A DNA stretch of 64,000 nt from Epiperipatus broadwayi (Eukaryota > Onychophora > Udeonychophora > Euonychophora > Peripatidae). The stretch is from positions 10,138,876 through 10,202,875 of the forward strand of contig JAQFVV010006203.1 in the NCBI GenBank assembly GCA_028023455.1, read 5' to 3'. The translations under genes were made by a program, and so were the position numbers. The first letter of the stretch is position 1; every line of letters starts with the position of its first letter. Positions 27,001 through 39,000 of this stretch are shown here, in pieces. Below the pieces are notes generated by a model, which was not told the origin of the DNA, searched no databases, and saw only the letters and a list, made by a program, of their open reading frames with translations.

Positions 27001-30000
27001 TATGAAAAAAAAAAATTTCTGAGTTCATGTTAAATTACCTGCTTAATATGTTCAATAAGCATTTTTGTAAAACCAATGGATTACATTATAATATCCTTCT
27101 CATTCTAATTAGCAATTAAATGTCTGAAATTTTTTTTTAAATTCATAACCAAGACATAGCTTAGGATCTATTTAGAATTGCAAAATGGTCACACTCCTTA
27201 AGTTTTTCTCAGTACAATAAAATGTATTATGATGTTCTTTTGTCATTTTCTATATTCAGTCATTGAATGAAATAAATTTTGAAATTGATTTCATTTTGTT
27301 TGAACTATTATGAAAATAATTAAATATAGCTTAAATTTCAGATCACTGCATTGAAATAATGCAGTCACATTAATCACTTTAAAACCTTATAAAGCACTAA
27401 ATATAATATGAAAAACAGTAAATTGAAATCACTGGAGCCTTACTTGAAAAAAATAAAGCTATCTTAACTGACTTGGCATAAATTCTCAAAACATATATTT
27501 TGAGCACATGAAAATGTCACTTTTTATTCTATTGTTTTTAAATAAAAAATATTAACTTAAAAATGAAGTTAAAAAGAGAAGTTATAAATAAATATAATAA
27601 AAATAAGCTAAACGTTTTCGAGGATCCTTGCCTCATAATCATAGCTTTCTTAAAAATACATAATAAAATATATACAAAGATATATAAAATTAGCACGTGT
27701 TACGTGGACCATTTCTTCGATATATCAAAGCAAGTGTCTTTTCTATTTATAGCATTAATATTTCCATTAATATAGAATGCTTCTTTTATTTTCCTCTTAT
27801 GATCATTTGATTCAGTGCATAAAATTACAGGATTGGAAGGAATAAAATTGTGTCCAGATTTCATGGAATGCTCCAAAAATTCAGAAGATATATTGTTGTT
27901 CTTCTGAGCTCTCTTGTAAGTGTACATGTGTTGAGCAAGCCTAGTATTAACAGTAGCTTTAGTTTCACCATAATATACAGCAAGACATTTTTCTTGAGGA
28001 CATGAAATGGAATAAACTACATGTGGGGTGAATGAACGATCAATATGATCTTTTGAGTTGTTGATCAATCTATTAGAATTAGGAGGAGTTCTAAATCCAA
28101 TTTTAAACTTATTGAATAATGCTTTAGTTAATTTGTTAGATATTTTGGAAATGTAAGGAATAGTAATTCTAGGAAGTTGAACACATGGTACAACACTATT
28201 TATTTTATTATGGAATTTAGAAATATAATTTTTAATAGACCAAAGTTTAAAACCTGCTTTCATCAAATCTTTAATAAAATTATTCAGATTTTCTTTTCTG
28301 TCTGCTTCATATTTACAAAGATGCAAATTTCTAAATAAGAAAGAATTTAAACCAGCAAATTTATGTGATGCAGGTGAGTTAGATTTAGGGTGAATACAGC
28401 TTCTAATTTCAAAAGGCTTAATAATCATCTTGTAATCTATACAGTTATTATTTCTTGATAATGAAAGGTCAAGATATTTGATTTCTTTATTGTTATTTTC
28501 ATATACAATGCTAAGTGATAAATTAGATAAACTTTGAAGTTCTTCTCGTATATGTAAAATATTATCCATAGAGGAAATAATAAATATATCATCCACATAC
28601 CGAATATATGTAAAATCAAGAGTGGAATTGTAATATTTCGGTATTATAGAGCTCTCAAATTCATTTAAATAGACATTAGATAAAATGCCACTGACAGGTA
28701 AGCCCATTGGCCATCCATCTTTCATAGTATACCACTTGTTTTCAAAGATTGTAAAAATGTGCAAATCAAGCCAAGAAAGAAAAGCAACAATAAATTTAAC
28801 TCTATCAGAAGGGCAATGTGTCCTCAAAAGTTTTTCATGCACTATTTGAATGGATAATTTTCTATTAATAGATCCATATAATTCTTTCACATCCATAGTA
28901 GCCATAGTGGATGTATTCATAAGTTGAATGTTTTTAATTTTAGAAATAAATTGGAAAGAAGAATTGATAGTATATAAGCCAAAATTAATATATTCTATAA
29001 GTAATTGATTTACCAATTTGGCTGCTTCAAAATAATGTACTCCACCAAAATCCATCATCAATCTTAAAGGTTCACCAGGCTTATGTAATTTAGAATTGGC
29101 AAACATTCGGGGAGGTCTAGTAGAAGAAGGATAAATCTTATAATATTCAGATTTAGTAATACCTTTGTCTTTAAATTTTCGAAGCACATTAATGATAAAT
29201 TTATCTCTATTTTGATATTAAAGTTGTTGTCTTGTATTAGTTTTAATATCTTAATTTGATCATACATTTTATTTTTATAATCTATATTATTTAGCAAAAC
29301 AAACGGTTTCCTTTATCTTCCCTAAGGCAAGTAATATTGTGAGATATAAAATATTGTTTAGTTTTTAAAATATCTTTATCCCATACTTTACTTTCTGTAT
29401 TAAACAAATTTATATTTAATAATTTAGATAAATCTGAAATAATAGCATCTCTTTGTGGATTATTAATGAGGCTGACTTCAACATCTGCAATTAATTCAAG
29501 TTTAGGAGATCTCCAACTACCACCAACATATTTAGGTCCCAAAGATAAAAATTTTTTAATTTCATATGGTGGTGTAAACGATGTTTTATTAACAAAAGAG
29601 TTAGTATTATTTATATAAAGATTTCTATTTTGCTTAAAAGCCAAAAAGTTTATTGTTTTTATGGAAAATTTTCCTACAAGCTTCAAAATATAATAGATCA
29701 ATGTAAAACGAAATTTCAGCTGAATTTGAGCATGTATGGTTCCACAAAACTTAAAATTTTTCAATATTTGTATTTTTTATTCACATAAAATAATATGATT
29801 TACATATAAAAGAAAAAGCTGCTTAATCTTATATATTTGTCATAGTTACACACTCACTCACACACACTCATTTAAACAAAATATATATTTGCGATTCATG
29901 TATTACATTTTGGGAATCTCTATAGCATTTTTAAATGACCTATACTAGCCTAATATTATTAGATGTTTTCCTAAAATATCAGTATAATGTCAATATTAAC

Positions 30001-33000
30001 AAAAAGCAAATCTATATATTTGTACAAATCTGAAATATGTGTTTAATTTTTTAATCCATAAAAATCTTCATTATATATATATATTATAGAATAACTCTTC
30101 AAGCAGAATTTTATTCTTCTAAATATCGATCCAAATTTATTAACATAAGTCAGGTAAGAACAACTTTAATATCTAAATGTATACATGTAAGCTATTTCAA
30201 TAAATAAGATAATAGAATAACAAATAAAACAACTAATTTTTTGTCCCACTATCAAAAACCTTCACAAAATAGTTTTCTTATGTGTGTAAATTATAAAAAT
30301 ATTTAAGTATTCTACATAGAATAATGTTACTAATATAATGACAGTATCCCAGTTTTATTGATCTACATAAATAAAATTGTATATTTATTTTGAATTTATT
30401 GCAATAAGATATATTAAATCAAGAAAATAATATATTTTGCAATAAAAATAATTTATCAAAACAATATAACTATTTAATAAACAAAAAAAATAATATATTA
30501 ATCAATCTAAATAAAATTGAAACAAACAATTAATTATATTTACAATTATTTAATTATCAATCCGGGTTTCTTATCTAGATTGATTATTATATTAAGTATA
30601 TATCGATAATAACATTGTGGACAAATAATTTTATATTGGATATTTGACCATTATATATATATATTAAAAAAGTACAAAGATACTAAATAAATATAGTCAT
30701 AAATATCAATCCAAACAAATTTATTTTTGAATTTATGTCTACCTTTTTTTTTGCTGGATTTATAGTAAGTATATATTAAATGCATGGACTGCTTTCTTTT
30801 ATTTAATACACATTTTTACTCCAAAGTACATCTTTTTTTAAGAATAGATTTGTAACTTTAACTACAAAGAGAAATGTGTCATCAAAAATTTAAAAATAGA
30901 TGTGACATTTCTTATGTATTTGTATTTCTGTCTATATTTAAAATTTGTTTTATAGTTGTTGTTAAATTACTGATATTGTTTTGATAAAGAAACTATTTCT
31001 ATTACAACATTTATATATATATATATGGTTTTTATTTAATATATAGTGTTGTAGTGGCAAATTTAATAATAAATGCTGACATTTTACTATTTTATTGATT
31101 TGTTTTTCTTTCACTCTACAGTAGGTATTTTGTAGTTTCATCAAGTAGGATACATTGTACAGGATATTAATATTGAAACAATGTCATTATTATTCTGTTG
31201 CTTTTTCAATAAATCCAAAGAAATAGATGTTCTTTAGTGTGAAATTTTTGATGTGCAGAGAATAGTCTATATACATTTTCTTCAAAAAATCACAAGAAGT
31301 TATCATTGATACAAAAATTAGAATTTTGCGTTTTCCACTGACAAAATAATTGATACAATAGTAATTATTCAATCTTATCTTAATGATGAACAAAAAATAT
31401 CTCTTTTCTAAAAAAAAAATTGCATTAACTCGGCATCCAAAGATATCTTATTTTTGAAATGCTCTATTGAATAAGTTAATATATATTATAAACTTTTAAA
31501 TACTGTATTTTCTAATATTTATTTATAAATTTACGTATATTATTTTGAAGAAATACAAACATCGATTTATATTATATATATATTTAAGTATTTTTTTGTT
31601 GTCTATAAATTGAATATATTTCATTTTAAAGAATATATATATATATGTTACAACGAAGATTTGCACGGGTTAAATATATAAAATACATATTTTGCGGGTT
31701 CATCTGTGTTAAAAACTTTTAATATTAATATACTGACGTTTCGACTTGGTCACACAAGCCATCCACAGAGTTATAAAAGGTAGAAAGACAGACAAGTTTT
31801 CGGTACTCCTATGGGCTCACCTATCTCAGGAGTAATAGCTGATTTATTCATGGAATATATAGAAACTCGTGCTTTAGAATCATCATCTTTAAAACCTCTC
31901 ATTTGGCTCAGATACATAGATGACACTTTTGTCATATGGCAACATGGAAAAAATAAATTAGATGATTGTTTCCTACATTTAAATAATATGCATCCTCATA
32001 TTAAATTTACAATGGAGACAGAGTCTGATGGAAAACTCCCTTTTCTTGATGTTCTAGTCACCAGAACACCAAATAGTTTATCTTTTTCTATTTACAGAAA
32101 GGATACACACACAGACAGATATTTACATTTCCATTCTCATCATTACCCAACTCAGATAGTTTCTGTAGCCAAAACTCTTTTAAATAGAGCAATTAACCTT
32201 TCAGATGAAACACATCTGAAAGAAGAAATAAGTCATATTAATAGTGTTTTATTAGCAAATAGTTATAATTACAAATTTATAAAAAAAAGCCTTATTTCAA
32301 GCTCAAAATAGACAAAATAGGAAACAAAAAGATGATAAATCAGCTATTAGGATTTGTATTCCATATGTAAAAGGAACTACAGACAGTATCGGACGTATAT
32401 TAAAACGCTATAATATAGATACAGCATTTTCTGCTCATCAAAAGATCAGCAATATAATAACCAAGCCTAAGGATTCAATCCCTCTTGAATCTCATGGTGT
32501 CTATCAAATCTCATGTAAAAATTGTAAAGCTTCTTACATAGGTATGAGTAATCATCACATCAGTGTTAGGAGAGATGAGCATGCTAATGCAGTTAAACAA
32601 CACTCATCATCATCAGCACTCTCACTCCATACTATAGATTCAGGTCATAAAATTGATTTTTCTAGTACCAGGATCATATCCAGATGTGATAATCTCTACC
32701 AGTGCAAAATTAGAGAAGCCATTGAGATACTTAAAAGGCCAGATTGTATCAATAAGTGAGATGATACATGCAAACTTCCTCCTATTTGGAAAGATTTTTT
32801 TAAAAAACATTCCTAAATTTAACATTTTTGCTATTGGTGGAATTTTAACATTTTATTCAAATCAGTGATTGTAGCGCCTCTACAACCATCTTTCTACCTT
32901 TTATAACTCTGTGGATGGCTTGTGTGACCAAGTCGAAATGTCAGTATATTAAAATTAAAAGTTTTTAACATGGATGAACCCGCAAAATATGTATTTTATA

Positions 33001-36000
33001 TATTTAACCCATGCAAATCTTCGTTTTAACATTATTAACCTCTATGGAGAGGAAATTTTTAAACAGCTTTGTATATTTGAAAGAATGTGGATTAAGAAAT
33101 GTAAGTTACTTTGTAATTTATCTTTTCTATTAGCGTGCAAAAATCACAATGTTATACCCACTTGCTGTAAAATTGTGTTTCACAAGAACAATTATAATGT
33201 TAGTAAAATTCTAAGGAAAACAAGCAATATTATTTTAAACTCTTTTATTAAAGAAACTCGGAAAAATTTAGACAAAATTGATAAAGTAGTGCTACATTTA
33301 CATTTATTCCTTAGTAATAAAATACATCCTTTACTGTGGACTAGTTTTGATCGTATTGCAAGTTTTAGATCATTTAAAGATTCGGAATTTGTAACAGCAA
33401 AGCAAAAGAAAACATTGCAAATGCTAATTAGAACACAATCCCCAAACATTATGTATCCAAATCAAAAAACCGTTTATAATTTATCTAGGAAAGCCCTCTC
33501 TACAGAAGAAATTTCGGTTTTCGAAAAAAGTTTCAATTTTGCTTTAACACCTTCCCGGATACCTTTTGAGAAAATTGTTTGTAATGTTGAATCAGCTCTT
33601 GATAAAATTGATTCTCCATCGGCTGATTTGGCTAGAGCTGAGATTTGTAAAATTTTAAAAAAAGCTAAGCTTCCTAAAAATAATATTTCAAAGAAAGAAA
33701 GACAAGCATTAAATAATATAAAATCGGACAAATCAATTGTTGTACTTCCAGCTGACAAAGGTAATGCTACAGTTGTAATGGATTGTGACATTTACCATAA
33801 TAAAATTTTAGATCTGCTTAATGATAAAAATTATAAACTATCAAAAAGAGATCATACTATGTATTTAGAAAAAACAACAAAAGCTATTATTAATAAATCA
33901 CCTATTGAAACAGAGATAAAAAATAAAATAATCCCTCGTGAAAAATCTTGTGTCTGACCAAAATTTTATGGACTTCCAAAAATTCACAAACCAGATACCC
34001 CCCTTTGTTCAATAGTAAGTGCAATAGGTTCTCCAACTCATATTTTAGCTAGATACTTATCGTATTTCATTAAACCTACAATCCCATCTATTAAATCATA
34101 TATTAAAAACTCTCTTCATTTTATTTCTGTTTTAAAAAGTTTAAAAATTAATGCTAATGACATTCTGGTCAGTTTTGATGTCGTGTCTTTGTTTACAAAC
34201 ATTCCAATTGATGAAGCTTTAAATATAATCTCACAATGTTGCAATTTACCAGACCATATTATTGCTTTGATTAAACATTATCTCTTAAATACATATTTTA
34301 TATACAATGGACAGCATTACAGACAAGTTTTTGGTACTCCTATGGGCTCACCTATCTCAGGAGTAATAGCTGATTTATTCATGGAATATATAGAAACTTG
34401 TGCTTTAGAATCATCATCTTTAAAACCTCTCATTTGGCTCAGATACATAGATGACACTTTTGTCATATGGCAACATGGAAAAAATAAATTAGATGATTTT
34501 TTCTTACATTTAAATAATATGCATCCTCATATTAAATTTACAATGGAGACAGAGTCTGATGGAAAACTCCCTTTTCTTGATGTTCTAGTTACCAGAACAC
34601 CAAATAGTTTATCTTTTTCTATTTACAGAAAGGATACACACACAGACAGATATTTACATTTACATTCTCATCATCATCCAACTCAGATAGTTTCTGTAGC
34701 CAAAACTCTTTTAAATAGAGCAATTAACCTTTCAGATGAAACACATCTGAAAGAAGAAATAAGTCATATTAATAGTGTTTTATTAGGAAATAGTTATAAT
34801 TACAAATTTATAAAAAAAAGCCTTATTTTAAGCCCAAAATAGACAAAATAGGAAACAAAAAGATGATAAATCAGCTATTAGGATTTGTGTTCCATATGTA
34901 AAAGGAACTACAGACAGTATCGGACGTATATTAAAATGCTATAATATAGATACAGCATTTTCTGCTCATCAAAAGATCAGCAATATAATAACCAAGCCTA
35001 AGGATTCACTCCCTCTTGAATCTCATGGTGTCTATCAAATCTCATGTAAAAATTGTAAAGCTTCTTACATAGGTATGAGTAATCATCGCATCAGAGTTAG
35101 GAGAGATGAGCATGCTAATGCAGTTAAACAACACTCATCATCATCAGCACTCTCACTCCATACTATAGATTCAGGTCATAAAATTGATTTTTCTAGTACC
35201 AGGATCATATCCAGATGTGATAATCTCTACCAGTGCAAAATTAGAGAAGCCATTGAGATACTTAAAAGGCCAGATTGTATCAATAAGTGAGATGATACAT
35301 GCAAACTTCCTCCTATTTGGAAAGATTTTTTTAAAAAACATTCCTAAATTTAACATTTTTGCTATTGGTGGAATTTTAATGTTTTATTCAAATCAGTGAT
35401 TGTAGCACCTCTACAACCATCTTTCTACCTTTTATAATTCTGTGGATGGCTTGTGTGACCAAGTCGAAATGTCAGTATATTAATATTAAAAGTTTTTAAC
35501 ACGGATGAACCCACAAAATATGTATTTTATATATATATATATTGTTTAAATGATACATATTTTGTTTATATTTAAATAAATTTTAATATGTTAATATTAA
35601 ATTATTTTATGTAAAATTATCATTCATTAATTCAGGTATAATCCCTTCAAAAACCTACAGTAGTCCCTTTGTAGTCACTACATTTGATTTCAGGCTTTTC
35701 ATGGATAAATGAACAATTACAAACTCTTAAGTAATATACATATTTAACATATAAACATGGTCCTGTTTAATTTTTAAAATATACTAAATTAAGACCCACA
35801 AAAAATAATTAATTAAAAAGACAATAAAATATTGCAAATATGAATAAATTAAAAGAGAGCAACCCACATGACTGATTGCCACCTACCTACTGAATGCCCA
35901 AAATAAACAAATAACTAGCAACTTATGAAATTTTTATTTTTTTATCTGATATTTTTTCAAACTGTAGATTAATGAAATTAAAGTAATGAGCCTAGAGATA

Positions 36001-39000
36001 TGAGGAAGGCACTATATTTACATTTGTTAGTAAAAACAATATGATCATTGATTTTCAGTGATGTAAAAAGGCTTATTGAAGATTACTGGTGCCATTCTAA
36101 AATTATGATATAATAATTTATGTTGTGAAGGTGGCAAACAATAGCAAACTGCCACCTAATGGTCAAGTGTAATTGCAATTAGTTGCTTGTTAGTAGTTTC
36201 TCAATTCTTATTTAAGTAGATATAATAAATATATTTACATTGTTTTGCTTATAAGAGTAATAAGCAACAAATGTAATATATGAAAAGGATTGTGGAGCTT
36301 AGCAAAAGTTCAGCATTAATTCAAAGTTTAAAACAACAGCAGATGATATACAAGACAGAATTATTGCTATAATCTGTATATTAATCCAGAATAAACAATC
36401 TTATATAGGATTATTATAATTAAAATGCCTGTGATTTAGTTAAGTACACTGGTACAATGGTGATTTCTGGAGTCAAGGACCACAAATCATGGTCCAATCC
36501 ATCATTTCCAGTGCTCAAATTTATGAACTCACTATCAATAAACCATTTGATTATTCTATATAAATATAATTAAATATTGAAATTCTTCATCAAATGCATC
36601 TAAGATGTCACAATGAAAATAACTAGCTCTATCTTCTTTTTGATAATAGAACTTAATATGCAAAATGCTTATCATGATAATAGGATTGATGTTTCAATTA
36701 AAGGATTGGTATCCAGCTACATAAGTATATAATTTTCATAATATTTTAAATTTAGTCAGAATAATGTGCAGTTTTAGTAATATGTTTTTCAAGTTATTAG
36801 TATAGTAAATGATTATATCATGTCTAACAAAATAACTAGTTGTATTTCCAAATTCTTATATTCTAGTATTCAGATTGCTAATTCACAGTCATCCTGCTAA
36901 ATCTGCTAATTCATTAGTTAATTAAAATAATTCTAAATTCATTTAAAAATAATAACACCATATGTGTGTGTGTACATGTAAACATTAAAATATAATGATA
37001 ATTTTTCCCATTAATAATCTAGATAAAATTTCAACTACAATACAGCTATGAAACAACAATTAAAATTAATAATTATTAGATCATATGTTTTTAGTTTGTA
37101 TAAGTTTTAATCGTTTGTTGCCTAATTACATGTAGCTGAAATTTTTTATATTATTACAAAGACACATTCTCATTATAGTTTAACGTTTATATCATTAAAT
37201 CTTTTGAAAAAAAATGAATAAAGATTATGATTATATATATAAATTTTACATTATCTATACAAATATAATCACATGCATCTTAAAGCTGTCTACATATGTA
37301 CATATTATGATAAAATAATGTTAATGACCCTTTAAAGATTTTATATCACTTTATTTTGCAATATATATATATATGTAGTAATGGTCTGCTTATGTATGCT
37401 TCAATTATTTAAAATTTAATTGATTAGGGTGCTACATGATATTAAACATCAGGAATTACATCAGCTTATATATATATGCCGATACGAAGATTTTCATGGG
37501 TTGCAAATATAAAAAACATATTTTGCGGGTTCATCCATGTTAAAAAATTTAAATATTGATATACCAAAATTTCGACTTGATCACACAAGTCATCCACTGG
37601 GTGATAAAAGGTAGAAAGATGGTTGTAGATGTGCTACAATCACTGAGTTGAAAAAAACCATTGCACCAATAGCAAAAATGTTATATATATATAAGCATAT
37701 GTATGTAAATAAGCTTTGAGAATATTTTCTTCAATATGATGGTGATGACCACTGCACAGCCATTATTTGCAATACCACACTAGATCCTGTAGAACATAAA
37801 TTACTCCCAGTGAAACAGATATGAAATAAATATGCATATCAGACAATATAACTTATAAAAAAAATTAACACACTATTTAAACCAATAACAAAACAATAAT
37901 TCATTACAAAATATTATAATTATCAAATATACTTTTTTATTCAATAAAACCTTTTCTCCATTCTCGTTATTCTCTTTTCTTTCATTTTTTTAGTTCACAT
38001 GCATAGTACAAAATAGTTATTTATAGTGTTTGTGGTTTATTTTAATTAATTTTAAAACATTAATCTTTCAATTAAATCTTGTAAAATATTTTTATGACTG
38101 TTTGTAATTTATTGCAGAATATACCACTTGATATAATCCTATATATGGCTGACCCTCACAAATAAAATATTTTTATTTATATCATAAGTTTTATAGCACA
38201 ATCACACACATATTTAATATGGAATTATTTTAACCAAAACATCTTTTACAATAACAATTATAGGGATTCACCAGTTTAGATCTGAATGCTGATTTAATAA
38301 TAACATACCAATTATATGGATGGTTTTTTGCATCTGAACCCAATTTACTAGTAATACTATTTAATTAACTGAAGTAATCCTTTGGAAGTGACACCAAATT
38401 TATTGAACAAAACCATGAATAAATTGTCCATATAGATATTGGGTTGAATAATCATTTAATAATAATCTAATAATTTCATGTCCATAATAAGTTCTAACAT
38501 ACATAAAATTTAACTCACAGGAATCAAAAGGAGAGCTAATTCATATACAAATGGACTCAATTGAATTTTAAAACAAACTTTCAATGCAAAATACCAATTA
38601 TTATATTACATTTATCTTTCTTTTTTTAACAATTGTACACTTTAAATATTATATATATGCATGCACCTTTGTTTTAAAGTGACTATTAAAAGACAGCATT
38701 ACAAAATATCAAACAGAAAAATGGGACAGCATATTCCATATGCCAGTGCATTTGTGATTCAAAGATTGGTTTGTATAAGTTATTGCAAAATTCATTTGCA
38801 GAGCAGTTGTTTTTTTTTCTTTATTTATTAATGGCTACTATAGGTAGATATGAATGTGTACATACAGTTAAAATTTACATATCTTTTTTACTAAGCAAAT
38901 GATAATTAAATTAAGATTTGGAGAGGAATCTTTATTCTAAGATGCACTATATTGGGTATTTGTTTAGTACATATTTTCTGCCATTTTGGTTTCTAAGGGG

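Noticed and set aside
32640-32868. ORFs of about 61-71 codons overlapping the GIY-YIG domain in other frames (also near 35171-35399)
   Set aside because: They are shadows of the endonuclease frame, repeated only because the DNA is duplicated.
33192-33791. Minus-strand ORFs of 85 and 105 codons
   Set aside because: They are antisense shadows of the PLE polyprotein, which shows clear RT motifs on the + strand.
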